Source: Occallatibacter gabretensis (lineage in GTDB: Bacteria; Acidobacteriota; Terriglobia; Terriglobales; Acidobacteriaceae). Taken from it: 64,000 bases of DNA. Each line of letters opens with the position of its first letter. Position 1 is the first letter of the stretch. Under the pieces are notes generated by a model. It did not search any database and was not told the DNA's origin. It saw only the letters and a list, made by a program, of their open reading frames with translations. The stretch covers positions 1,556,114-1,620,113 of the forward strand of contig NZ_LAIJ01000009.1 of the NCBI RefSeq assembly GCF_001449115.1, in the 5' to 3' direction. Positions 44,190-52,262 of the stretch are shown piece after piece. The position numbers and the translations under genes are program-made.

Positions 44190-44915
44190 TTGGCTCGTAA
44201 ACCGGATTATGGCATTGATGCTCCGGGCGTGATCCGGAATATGTTCATCGCAGGGGCTCTTTTTCTCGTTGTCGCGCTGGTCTTTCCGAAGGTGACCATC
44301 GGTCCTCTCGTGTTTCTGCTTATACCGGGCTTTTTCTGGCCTGCCGGATGGTTTTTCCTGACAGGCATCTTGATGCTGATCTATGCGCTGGCCGGAAAAT
44401 TCCGCCATCGCGAACGGATGCTGGCCAAGGTGTCATGGAATAGTTCTGAGCAGGTGTTGGATGTAGGCACGGGGCGTGGGTTGTTGCTCATCGGCGCGGC
44501 CAAGCGCCTGACAAGCGGACATGCGACGGGCATTGACATATGGAACGCGGAGGACCTTTCGGGCAACGGGCCAGAAGGATTGAAGGCGAATATCGCCATG
44601 GAAGGCGTGGGCGAGCACACGACTATTCTGAGCGAGGATGCGCAGAAGGTGAGTTTTGCTGATGGGACGTTCGATGTGGTTCTCTCGAATCTCTGCCTGC
44701 ACAATATCTACAACAAGCCGGGTAGGGCGAAGGCCTGCAGCGAGATTGTGCGCGTGCTCAAGCCAGGTGGAGTGGCCGTGATCTCCGACTACAAGCATGT
44801 GAGAGAGTACGCGAGCGAATTTACGAAGAACGGACTGCGCGTGGAGTTGTGCTCTCTGGACTGGACCGGAACTTTTCCGCCGTTGCGGATGCTGGTGGCG
44901 CGGAAGACGGCTTGA
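44190..44915 (+). CDS. Membrane-anchored class I SAM-dependent methyltransferase
   Basis: A protein of about 241 residues. Two N-terminal membrane segments (IRNMFIAGALFLVVALVF and GPLVFLLIPGFFWPAGWFFL) precede a class I methyltransferase domain: motif I VLDVGTGRGLLLIGAAKRL, acidic GIDIW, FDVVLSNLCLHN and KPGGVAVISDYKH. The start is probably the TTG giving MARKPDYGID, with a GGAG site upstream; a GTG ten codons earlier is the alternative. Substrate unknown, possibly a lipid or quinone. Confidence 0.88.
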   Translation: MARKPDYGIDAPGVIRNMFIAGALFLVVALVFPKVTIGPLVFLLIPGFFWPAGWFFLTGILMLIYALAGKFRHRERMLAKVSWNSSEQVLDVGTGRGLLLIGAAKRLTSGHATGIDIWNAEDLSGNGPEGLKANIAMEGVGEHTTILSEDAQKVSFADGTFDVVLSNLCLHNIYNKPGRAKACSEIVRVLKPGGVAVISDYKHVREYASEFTKNGLRVELCSLDWTGTFPPLRMLVARKTA

Positions 44916-44921
44916 GCAGTG

Positions 44922-45299
44922 CTATTCGTAATAGGTAGCGGAGGTGGTGTCCGTTTCCCAGATGGTGCAGTCCTTGACGCGCACGCGGCCCGATGTCATT
45001 TCGTGGAGCTGATCGCTGGTCTGATCGTAGAAGTAGCGGGCGAGGTTCTCGGCTGAGGGGTTGATCTCTGTGAACGGCTCCAGGTCATTCAGCATCTGGT
45101 GGTCGATGCGGTCGATGACCGGACGCATGACGTGTTTGAGCTGCTTGAAGTCGAGGAGAAGGCCGGTCTGGTCAAGCTCTTTGCCGATCAGCGTGACGCG
45201 CACCTTGTAATTGTGTCCGTGAGGGTTTTCGCAGCGGCCGTGGTAGTTGCGGAGATAGTGGCCGGAGGAAAAACCCGCGTCTACTGTGACTTCGTACAT
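44922..45299 (-). CDS. queD: 6-carboxy-tetrahydropterin synthase / PTPS family
   Basis: A 125-residue QueD-type enzyme that makes 6-carboxy-5,6,7,8-tetrahydropterin for queuosine synthesis. Zinc ligands H14, H27 and H29 and the catalytic Cys C23 are visible in GHYLRNYHGRCENPHGHNY, followed by DFKQLK and LDHQMLND-like IDHQMLND, with the C-terminal E of VRVKDCTIWETDTT. No other queuosine genes are in the window. Confidence 0.93.
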   Translation of the reverse strand: MYEVTVDAGFSSGHYLRNYHGRCENPHGHNYKVRVTLIGKELDQTGLLLDFKQLKHVMRPVIDRIDHQMLNDLEPFTEINPSAENLARYFYDQTSDQLHEMTSGRVRVKDCTIWETDTTSATYYE

Positions 45300-45340
45300 G
45301 ATTCGTCTTAAACTCGCGGGAAAGGGTCCCTGCTTTGATT

Positions 45341-45604
45341 TTAGTAGTTCTTGCCGCGGCGTTTCTGTCGTGCGGTCAGGCGGGCTTCTTCGCTGCGGCG
45401 GTCTACTTGTTCAAAGAGGTGGCTCATAGTGCCGATGAGTGCTGAGGCCAGGCCGGCGAGCATCAGCAGGAGGGCGACGGTGCGCCATAGAGAGCCGTTG
45501 GCCGGCAGCCCCGGCTGAAAACCGGAGGGAATGAGCGACATGCCGCCCGCGATCAGCGCGAAGAAGGCAAGAACTGCGGCAAGGATGTAGAAGTTGCGGG
45601 ACAT
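45341..45604 (-). CDS. Small two-span membrane protein
   Basis: An 87-residue protein with two membrane segments (about residues 5-25 and 38-58) and a charged C-terminal tail (VDRRSEEARLTARQKRRGKNY). Unknown family. It lies between queD and pncA on the same strand, with small gaps, and may be co-transcribed with pncA. Confidence 0.7.
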   Translation of the reverse strand: MSRNFYILAAVLAFFALIAGGMSLIPSGFQPGLPANGSLWRTVALLLMLAGLASALIGTMSHLFEQVDRRSEEARLTARQKRRGKNY

Positions 45605-45619
45605 GGCTCAGCTTCAATT

Positions 45620-46255
45620 TTACGCGGCGCGAATAAGCGAGACCGAGTCGATGATGTCTACGCTAGCTGCGAGGAATTCAGATTCCATGCGGGCGACTGA
45701 GCCATTGAGGTCGATGGCTCGGCAGGCGTCGCGAAGGATGGCGGCGGGCAGGCCGAGACGGCGGGCGTCGAGTGCGGAGAAGCCGACGCAGTAGTCATAG
45801 GCCAGGCCGGCGAGAAAGATGCGGGTGAGGCCGCGTTCGCGGAGATAGCCTGCTAGGCCGGTGGGTGTGGAGCGATCGTTCTCGAAGAAGGCGGAGTAAG
45901 AGTCGATCTCCGGGCGGAAGCCTTTGCGGAGGATCAGTTCCGCTTGCGTTAGCTTGAGGTCGGGGTGGAACTCCGCGCCGGGGCTGCCCTGGATGCAGTG
46001 GTCCGGCCAGAGGGTTTGCGGGCCGTAGCTCAGTTCGATCTGCTCGAAGGGATGCTTGCCGGGATGTGCTGAGGCGAAGGACTTGTGGCTGGGCGTGTGC
46101 CAGTCCTGCGTGAGGATCACGTGATCGAAGAGCGGGGCGATGCGCTGGATGATCGGGACGACTTCATCGCCGCCGGTGACGGCGAGCGCTCCGCCGGGGC
46201 AGAAATCGTTCTGGACGTCGATAACGAGGAGTGCGTCGGTGGGTGTGATCTTCAT
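45620..46255 (-). CDS. pncA: Nicotinamidase
   Basis: A 211-residue isochorismatase-fold amidase converting nicotinamide to nicotinate for NAD salvage. The catalytic triad is complete: D13 (VIDVQNDF), K111 (LRKG) and C156 (YDYCVGFSALDA). Metal ligands D51 and H53 are in TQDWHTPSH, with H57 next to them. Its ATG overlaps the helicase stop by 4 bp, so the two are coupled. Confidence 0.94.
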   Translation of the reverse strand: MKITPTDALLVIDVQNDFCPGGALAVTGGDEVVPIIQRIAPLFDHVILTQDWHTPSHKSFASAHPGKHPFEQIELSYGPQTLWPDHCIQGSPGAEFHPDLKLTQAELILRKGFRPEIDSYSAFFENDRSTPTGLAGYLRERGLTRIFLAGLAYDYCVGFSALDARRLGLPAAILRDACRAIDLNGSVARMESEFLAASVDIIDSVSLIRAA

Positions 46256-48228
46256 GGCTCTGGTTCCTGCTCGAAGAACCGTTCTACGTCGCGTATTTCG
46301 GTGGTGACGCGGTAGGGCGGCAGGGATTGCAGGAAGGTCTGGCCGTAGCGTTGGCGGCGGATGCGCGGGTCGAGGAGAACCAGCACACCGCGATCTTCCA
46401 GCGAGCGGATGAGACGGCCGAAGCCTTGCTTGAGGGTGAGGACAGCTTCGGGAACCTGGTAGTCGAAGAAGGGTTTGCCGCCGGCTTCTTCGATGGCTTT
46501 CATGCGGGCCTGGACGACAGGGTCGTTGGGAACGGCGAAGGGCAGCCGGTCGACGATGACGCAGCTGAGCGCTTCGCCCTGCACGTCTACACCCTGCCAG
46601 AAGCTGGAGGTGCCGAAGAGGACGGCGTTGGGCGTCATGCGGAACTCGTCTAGCAAAGCGTGGCGCGGAGCGGTGCCGTGGAGCAGGATTGGGTAATCGA
46701 GCACGGGCAGGAGGCGCTCGTAGAGGTCTCGCATCTGGCTGTAGCTGGTGAAGAGGCAGAAGGCGCGGCCTTTGGTGATGTCGAGGATGCGGCGGATGCA
46801 GTCGGCGGCCATGGCGGGGAAGTCGGGATCGCGCGGGTCGGGCATCTCGGGCGGGAGATAGAGTACGGCCTGCTCACCGTATTTAAAGTGCGAGGGAATG
46901 ACGAGTTCGCGCGCGCCTTCGAGGCCGAGTCTTTTCTCCAAGTGCTGAAAGCCGCCTTGGACGGTGAGCGTGGCCGAGGTGAGGACGACTGTGGGGATTG
47001 CTTCGAAGACCAGTTCGCGGAGGAGTTCAGAGACATCGATGGGTGTGGCCTGGACGAAGGTGGCACGGTTGCCTGTGTTGCGGCCGCCGGAGGCGCGGCG
47101 TTCGAGCCAGTAGACGAGGTTCGAGGCGTCGGACTCCATGACGAATTCGAGCTCGCCACGGAGGCGGGCGATGCGCTTGCGGAGGCCGGGGACTTCATCG
47201 GCTTTGACGCCTTCGAGGTCGGCTTCCATGCGCTGGAGGGTGGCGCGGACGCTGAGGTAGAGGTCACCGGAGGTTTCGAGGAATTCTTCGCGCTGGGCGA
47301 AGGGCTGGCGTCCGTCGCCGATGGGCAGAGCGGAGAAGAAGAGCCGGGCGCGGTCGCGGAGCTGCTGGGTTACGCCAACGAGATTGCCTGCGCCTTCTTT
47401 GCCGCGGAGCTGCACATCGAGATCGCGGGCCAGCTCTTCGAAGCGGATGTTTGAGACGGAGAGGCCGAAGTAGCTGGAGGCAATTTCTTCGAGCTCGTGG
47501 GCTTCGTCGAAGATCACTGCGGCGGCTTCCGGGAGTATTCCGGCATCGGGTGCGCCGGCTGCTTCGCGCTTGACGGAGAGGTCGGCGAAGAAGAGGTGGT
47601 GGTTGACGATGAGGATGTCGGATTCAAGGGCGCGGCGGCGCATCTCCGTGATGAAGCAGCGCTGGTAGCTGGGGCAGGTCTGGCCCAGGCAGGCCTCGGA
47701 GCGGGCGTCGAGCTTGTGCCAGAGGGCGCTGGACTCGGGCAGGCCGGAGAGCTCGGCGCGATCGCCGGTTTCGGTGGTCTGTTCCCACTCGGCGATCTGG
47801 CGGTACTGGTCGATTTCTTCAAGGCCGTTGAGGATGGGTTGATCGCGGAGCTGGACGAGCTTGTGGCGGCAGAGATAGTTGGCTCGGCCCTTCATGTAGC
47901 AGACGTTCAGATCGCCGAGGAGAGATTCGAGGAAAGGGATGTCACGGAAGTAGAGCTGATCCTGTAAAGCCTTGGTTCCAGTGGAGATAATGACGCGCTG
48001 GCCGGTGCGGAGAGCGGGCAGGAGGTAGGCCAGCGTCTTGCCGGTGCCGGTGCCTGCTTCCACGATGAGGTGGCGGCGCTCCGAGAGCGCCTGCTCGATG
48101 GCTTTAGCCATCTGGAGCTGGCCGGGGCGGTATTCAAAGGGTAGTTTGGATTGCGCGAGGATGCCGCCGGAGGAGAAAAACTCGTGCAGGGAGGGCAAGG
48201 TGCGCGGCTGGGAAGCTGTCGAGGCCAT
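46252..48228 (-). CDS. DinG/XPD-family ATP-dependent DNA helicase
   Basis: A 658-residue superfamily 2 helicase. Walker A is EAGTGTGKTLAYLLPAL and Walker B is VIFDEAHELEE. A cysteine cluster between motifs I and II (C in SEACLGQTCPSYQRCF plus one upstream) suggests the 4Fe-4S cluster of XPD/DinG helicases. Motif VI is QGFGRLIRSLEDRGVLVLLDPR. It probably unwinds damaged or structured DNA. It is the first gene of the leftward helicase-pncA unit and borders the accessory island on its left. Confidence 0.94.
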   Translation of the reverse strand: MASTASQPRTLPSLHEFFSSGGILAQSKLPFEYRPGQLQMAKAIEQALSERRHLIVEAGTGTGKTLAYLLPALRTGQRVIISTGTKALQDQLYFRDIPFLESLLGDLNVCYMKGRANYLCRHKLVQLRDQPILNGLEEIDQYRQIAEWEQTTETGDRAELSGLPESSALWHKLDARSEACLGQTCPSYQRCFITEMRRRALESDILIVNHHLFFADLSVKREAAGAPDAGILPEAAAVIFDEAHELEEIASSYFGLSVSNIRFEELARDLDVQLRGKEGAGNLVGVTQQLRDRARLFFSALPIGDGRQPFAQREEFLETSGDLYLSVRATLQRMEADLEGVKADEVPGLRKRIARLRGELEFVMESDASNLVYWLERRASGGRNTGNRATFVQATPIDVSELLRELVFEAIPTVVLTSATLTVQGGFQHLEKRLGLEGARELVIPSHFKYGEQAVLYLPPEMPDPRDPDFPAMAADCIRRILDITKGRAFCLFTSYSQMRDLYERLLPVLDYPILLHGTAPRHALLDEFRMTPNAVLFGTSSFWQGVDVQGEALSCVIVDRLPFAVPNDPVVQARMKAIEEAGGKPFFDYQVPEAVLTLKQGFGRLIRSLEDRGVLVLLDPRIRRQRYGQTFLQSLPPYRVTTEIRDVERFFEQEPEP

Positions 48229-48267
48229 CGGCGGTTCTTTTCATCATAGAGTGGATCGCCGGTTTTA

Positions 48268-48358
48268 CAGATTTACAGATTCTGGTGGCGAGGAGGGGGG
48301 TACCCCCTTGCTTACAGATTTACAGAATTACAGGTTCTGGTGGCTGACAGGGGGGTGG
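48268..48358. repeat. Imperfect direct repeat with poly-G tracts
   Basis: ACAGATTTACAGATTCTGG and ACAGATTTACAGAATTACAG begin two copies, about 45 bases apart. Each runs into TTCTGGTGG and then a G-tract (GGAGGGGGG and GGGGGGTGGGGGG). It lies between the helicase start and the broken RHH gene and may be a slippage-prone tract. Confidence 0.65.
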
Positions 48359-48379
48359 GGGGCACTTCTATCCGCATTC

Positions 48380-48645
48380 TCAGTGACGGGCGCGGCTCAT
48401 GTGCTGAATGTTCCTGCGGTGCTGTTCCATGGCCAGTCTTTCGGCTTCCATTGCGACGCTGAATTCACGCCTGGACCAGAAAAGGTCGTCGAAGGTCTGG
48501 CCTGGAGGAACTGCTGAGCGGGGTCGTTCTGAGTGGTGAGGAGCAGGGCGCGGATCATGGCGGAGACGGACATATTGCGGCGCGCGGCGGCGAGGCGTGC
48601 GTGCTGGTAGAGCTCGTCTGAAACCTGGATGGTGATGTTGGGCAT
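48380..48645 (-). pseudogene. Ribbon-helix-helix antitoxin-like gene with a frameshift
   Basis: The first 45 codons encode a CopG-type ribbon-helix-helix DNA-binding domain: PNITIQVSDELYQHARLAAA, then RRNMSVSAMIRALLLT. After NDPAQQF, near 48513, this frame gives unlikely sequence and stops at 48397. Another frame continues with PPGQTFDDLFWSRREF, then EAERLAMEQHRRNIQHM and SRARH, and stops at 48380-48382. Together these look like one antitoxin-like protein of about 87 residues broken by an indel. No toxin gene lies beside it. Confidence 0.72.
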
Positions 48646-48689
48646 AGTGGCTCCTTAAGGCAGGGAATAGGGGACGGGGAACAGAAAAG

Positions 48690-48726
48690 AAAAAGGCCCG
48701 AATCCGCGAGGGGATCGGGCCTTTTT
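48690..48726. terminator. Strong rho-independent terminator
   Basis: AAAAAGGCCCGAATCC pairs with GGATCGGGCCTTTTT with T-runs on both strands; the minus-strand run (TTTTTCTTTTCTG) is longer. It lies upstream of the RHH gene, so it best stops minus-strand transcripts arriving from the LysR side. Confidence 0.85.
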
Positions 48727-48941
48727 CTGCTGCTGATTATGAGTGTTTCAGAAAACCACTTAAAGATGTGCAAACTTTCTTTGGGTGGGGACGTTACGAA
48801 AGGACATGGACGAAAGTAATGGGTGACAAGGACAAGAGCCGAATCACGAGGAACGGGAAACAAAAGCAGACCTCTTCCGCCTGAAAGACGGCTAAACACC
48901 CATCTGTCACTGGGCACTCGTATGTGAGGTACTTAAGGGTT

Positions 48942-49135
48942 TTATAGAGCCTTCTCTCGAGACATGGGGTCGGGGAACTCAATGTAGAAGTAGAAGAGCT
49001 TCGTTTTAGAGTTGTACGGCGAGTGGTCTGAGTTTGCCGATGAGTGCATTGGCCTGTTCGCACCATTCGAGAATTACTTCCGGCTGCCCGTGAGTCGGGA
49101 ACCGCTTGCGGAGTCGCCCTAGTCCATCCGATCAT
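48942..49135 (-). pseudogene. Gene remnant in two frames
   Basis: On the minus strand two adjoining frames read as protein: RKRFPTHGQPEVILEWCEQA then NALIGKLRPLAVQL, and, shifted by one frame, KTKLFYFYIEFPDPMSREKAL before a stop. They look like the C-terminus of one protein joined by an indel. No start codon or promoter is visible, and the LysR gene ends a few bases to the right. The original protein is not recognised. The rest of the 48727-49147 gap shows nothing else. Confidence 0.4.
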
Positions 49136-49147
49136 CCGCCACGAAGA

Positions 49148-50062
49148 TCACGAACTTATCGTCTTACCGATTCTCCTGATCTCGCCCCGGAGCCATGCGT
49201 GTGCGGCATCAGTATTGACTCTCGGATGCCAGATCATCAGGTACTTAAAGCCGGTCATTTCTCCCGGCGCCTTCAGCACCTTGATTTTGTGATTTTCGGC
49301 CTCCAATGCTGCGAATCGCCGGGGTGCGGTCAGAATCAGCTTAGTTCCCGGAATGCACCGGGTAGCTGCTCCAAAATATGGCAGCGTAATCACAGTTCGA
49401 CGACGATGGCCGTGCGCTGCAAGACGCTTCTCCGGTATATGTTGTGAACCTTCGACGACGTCGACGCCGATGTGCTCGGCCGCGAGGTATTGCTTCAGCG
49501 TCAGTTGGCGATGGTAGGGCGCGTCCGCTGCAACAATGCAGACAAGCTCTTCCTCGTAGATCACTTCAGTCAGCAGCGGCGAGGGCACATTGCCTTCATC
49601 GCCAATCAGGGCGAGATCGAGGCGGCCGTGAGTCAGGTCCTCGAAGACGTCGCCTCGCCAGCTTACGAACGTGAAGCGAATCAACGGCGCCACCGGGAGA
49701 GACTCGCGACAGAGAACGGGAGCAATGATCGAGGTCGCATTGTCTGTGGCTGCGATCCGGAAGGAACAATGCTCCGTTACCGGGTCAAAGGTCGAACCAG
49801 AGATGAGCCGATCCAATTTCGGCAACATGATCTCAAGCTCCTGCAGGATACGTTCTCCCTGCGGCGTTGGTTCATAACCCTTTGCGGTCCGCACCAGCAG
49901 ATCATCGTGAAACGTATCGCGCATTCGTTGCAGGGCGCGGCTCACCGCAGGCTGGCTCAATAACAACCGCTGCGCGGCACGGGATACGTTGCGCTCCTCG
50001 GCGAGCACCGAGAACACAACCAGGAGATTCAAGTCGGCCTGACGTAATTGCGTTATACGCAT
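49148..50062 (-). CDS. LysR-family transcriptional regulator
   Basis: A 304-residue LysR-type regulator. The winged HTH is at residues 6-65 (LNLLVVFSVLAEERNVSRAA, QRLLLSQPAVSRALQRMRD), followed by a substrate-binding domain (FRIAATDNATSIIAPVLCR, HGRLDLALIGD, LVCIVAADAPY). I chose MRITQLRQADLNLL, which aligns with the family N-terminus. It is divergent from an SDR gene, and the shared gap holds a palindrome that covers the start region, a common LysR autoregulation layout. Confidence 0.93.
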   Translation of the reverse strand: MRITQLRQADLNLLVVFSVLAEERNVSRAAQRLLLSQPAVSRALQRMRDTFHDDLLVRTAKGYEPTPQGERILQELEIMLPKLDRLISGSTFDPVTEHCSFRIAATDNATSIIAPVLCRESLPVAPLIRFTFVSWRGDVFEDLTHGRLDLALIGDEGNVPSPLLTEVIYEEELVCIVAADAPYHRQLTLKQYLAAEHIGVDVVEGSQHIPEKRLAAHGHRRRTVITLPYFGAATRCIPGTKLILTAPRRFAALEAENHKIKVLKAPGEMTGFKYLMIWHPRVNTDAAHAWLRGEIRRIGKTISS

Positions 50063-50082
50063 AATTAATATTAGTACTATGC
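50059..50082. promoter_or_regulatory. Candidate LysR operator
   Basis: GCATA and TATGC form an inverted repeat with a 14-base AT-rich centre (ATTAATATTAGTAC) between the LysR start and the divergent SDR gene. The left arm overlaps the LysR start codon. The size and AT-rich core fit LysR boxes. Binding is not shown. Confidence 0.45.
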
Positions 50083-50166
50083 ATTGGACGTATATCTCTG
50101 GCAGGTTCAATCTCTTTTTAGCGACGGACTTCAGGTTCAAAGAAGCCGCCCTAAAGGAGAACCACC

Positions 50167-50895
50167 ATGAGAAAGACAGCTATCGTAACCGGCGCATCCC
50201 GCGGCATTGGACGCACCATCGCTCTTCGCCTCGCGGCGGACGGATTCGGCGTTGTGGTCAACTATGCCGGCAACGCAGCCAAGGCCGAAGAGGTCGTCAA
50301 CGAGATCACCAGTTTGGGTGGACGCGCGCTCGCAGTCCAGGCTGACGTGGCCAGCCCCGAAGATGTCAAGCAGCTCTTCGAGAAGACCCTCAAGGCCTTC
50401 GGACAGATCGATGTCGTGGTCAACAACGCAGGCATCATGCCTCTTTCGCTCATCGCCAAAGGCGACGTGGAGACCTTCGACAAGGTGATCGCGACAAACC
50501 TGCGCGGGACTTTTCTGGTCCTCTCGCAGGCAGCGCAGCGCGTTGCGGAAGGCGGTCGCATCATCGCTTTCTCCAGCAGTGTTCTTGCCAAAAACTTCCC
50601 CGCCTACGGTCCCTATATCGCCTCCAAGGCAGGTGTTGAAGGGCTCGTCCACGTCCTCGCCAACGAGCTTCGCGGACACAAGATTACGGTCAACGCGATT
50701 GCCCCCGGACCTGTCGGGACGGAGCTCTTCTTTGACGGCAAGACGGATGAGCAGATCAAGCAGATCAGCAACATGGCGCCGCTTGAACGGCTCGGCCAGC
50801 CAGATGATATCGCCGGCGTTGTCTCCTTCCTTGCCGGACCTGATGGCGGATGGGTCAACGCGCAGGTGCTTCGGGCAAACGGGGGCTTCGCATAA
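50167..50895 (+). CDS. SDR-family oxidoreductase
   Basis: A 242-residue classical short-chain dehydrogenase/reductase. The cofactor motif is TGASRGIGRTIALRLAADG, the structural NNAG motif is VVNNAGIMPLSL, and the catalytic residues are Ser in FSSSVLAKNF and YxxxK in YGPYIASKAG. The arginine-poor cofactor site does not settle NAD versus NADP. An AAAGGAGA ribosome site precedes it. It is divergent from the LysR gene and is followed by a second SDR that is broken. Codon choice differs from nearby genes, consistent with acquisition. Confidence 0.93.
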   Translation: MRKTAIVTGASRGIGRTIALRLAADGFGVVVNYAGNAAKAEEVVNEITSLGGRALAVQADVASPEDVKQLFEKTLKAFGQIDVVVNNAGIMPLSLIAKGDVETFDKVIATNLRGTFLVLSQAAQRVAEGGRIIAFSSSVLAKNFPAYGPYIASKAGVEGLVHVLANELRGHKITVNAIAPGPVGTELFFDGKTDEQIKQISNMAPLERLGQPDDIAGVVSFLAGPDGGWVNAQVLRANGGFA

Positions 50896-50964
50896 ACAGC
50901 GCACACCGCTTGCACACGATCACGACATTCACGCACGTCGCACGGACGTCAAAGGAGGATCAAT

Positions 50965-51868
50965 ATGAAAAGCATCATCGTCATCACAGGAGCTTCGAGC
51001 GGCTTTGGCGCTCTCGCGGCACGCGCTCTCGCTATCGCAGGTCACACCGTTTACGCCAGCATGCGCGAGACCACTGGCCGCAACGCTGCGCAGATGGAAG
51101 CTGCTCAAGAGTTCGCGGTCGAGAACAAGGTAGATCTCCGCACGATCGAGCTGGACGTCGCCTCTCAGGAATCAGCCGACCAAGCCATCAAAACCATCGT
51201 CGAGAAAGGCGGTCGTCTCGATGTCGTCATCCACAACGCGGGACACATGGTCTTCGGCGCGGCGGAAGCCTTCACTCCCGAACAGCTCCTGCAGGTCTAT
51301 GACATCAACGTGCTCAGTACGCAGCGCGTCAATCGTGCCGCTCTGCCACAACTGCGCAAACAGATAAAGTGGTTTAGTGCTATGGGTCGGAAGCACTAGT
51401 ACGCGCGGAGGCACGCCGCCTTATCTTTCACCCTACTTTGCGGCGAAGGCAGCTATGGATGCGCTCGCTGTCAGCTATACTGCGGAGCTGAATCGCTGGG
51501 GTATCGAGACGTCCATCATCGTTCCCGGTGCCTTCACCTCCGGCACAAACCACTTCGCACACGCTGGCTCACCAGCAGACAAGGCTCGCCAGGCCGAGTA
51601 CGATAACGGCCCTTACGCCCATCTTGGTAACGACATCATGAAGGGGTTCGCTGCTACCGCGCCTGCCGATGCCGATGTGGCCGATGTCGCCAAAGCTATC
51701 GTCAGTGTGGTGGATTTGCCCTTCGGTAAGCGTCCGTTCCGCGTGCACATCGATCCCGCGCAGGACGGTGCGGAGATCGTCAATGGAGTGGCAGATCGTG
51801 TTCGCACCGAGATGTATCGCAACATCGGTCTGTCGGATCTGCTGTCGCCTGTTGCGTTTTCGCTCTGA
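50965..51868 (+). pseudogene. SDR-family oxidoreductase broken by a frameshift
   Basis: The first frame (stop at 51399) has VITGASSGFGALAARALAIAG and VVIHNAGHMVFG. The second (from about 51380 to 51868) continues with VGSTSTRGGTPPYLSPYFAA, where the catalytic YxxxK-type motif reads YFAAK, then the C-terminal half. One inserted base near 51364, in CGCAAACAGATAAAGTGG, explains the break: removing it reads RKQKSGLVLWVGS. The intact protein would be about 300 residues. A CAAAGGAGGAT ribosome site precedes the start. A sequencing error remains possible. Confidence 0.85.
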
Positions 51869-52146
51869 TTTTGGCCTCGGAGGAGAGGAGTTCGCACTAG
51901 GTTCTCTCCACTGGATCTTGGTTTGTGCCGGGATATGAAGCGTCGTCGCTGTCGAGTGTTCGGCAATCCGCAAGCAATGCTGAGCCGATCATTCTCAGGG
52001 GACGCAAAATCGTCAAGGCACTCAATGAGAAGCGACGAGTACCCATGAGCATCTCGTGGTGTGTGTGACACATTTCACAGGGTGGGGGCACATCGGTTTG
52101 TCCAGCATTTGTCGTGCGAAAAGCAGGCCATGGAAATGAGAGAGTA
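51869..52146. other. Intergenic stretch without a clear gene
   Basis: No convincing gene is visible between the broken SDR and the IS630 element. A plus-strand frame of about 48 codons (from about 51924, ending with SNAEPIILRGRKIVKALNEK, then RRVPMS) looks like a protein tail and may be a remnant of a mobile-element gene. The origin is not recognised. Confidence 0.4.
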
Positions 52147-52188
52147 TGGGAGGGTGGAAAGCCAAGAAGCCGGCTTTCCACCCTCCCA
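52147..52188. repeat. Long perfect hairpin left of the IS630 element
   Basis: TGGGAGGGTGGAAAGCC and GGCTTTCCACCCTCCCA form a 17-bp perfect stem around the 8-base loop AAGAAGCC. No T-run follows directly. It ends 20 bp before the left end of the IS element and may be a terminator or an element remnant. Confidence 0.8.
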
Positions 52189-52262
52189 CATTCCCACGGC
52201 CTTGACGACTAGTGGCCTGTCGCAGAGTAAACATTACTATGCGTGCTGACGTCTAATGAGAT

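Noticed and set aside
46660-47454. Acidic plus-strand frame opposite the DinG-like helicase
   Set aside because: Shadow of a GC-rich gene; the helicase motifs are complete on the other strand.
48690-48726. CRISPR-like or attachment-site repeat
   Set aside because: It is a single hairpin with T-runs on both sides, best explained as a terminator; no repeated spacers exist anywhere in the window.
51613-52071. Minus-strand open frame overlapping the end of the broken SDR
   Set aside because: It overlaps real SDR coding sequence antisense and has no recognisable motifs or ribosome site.
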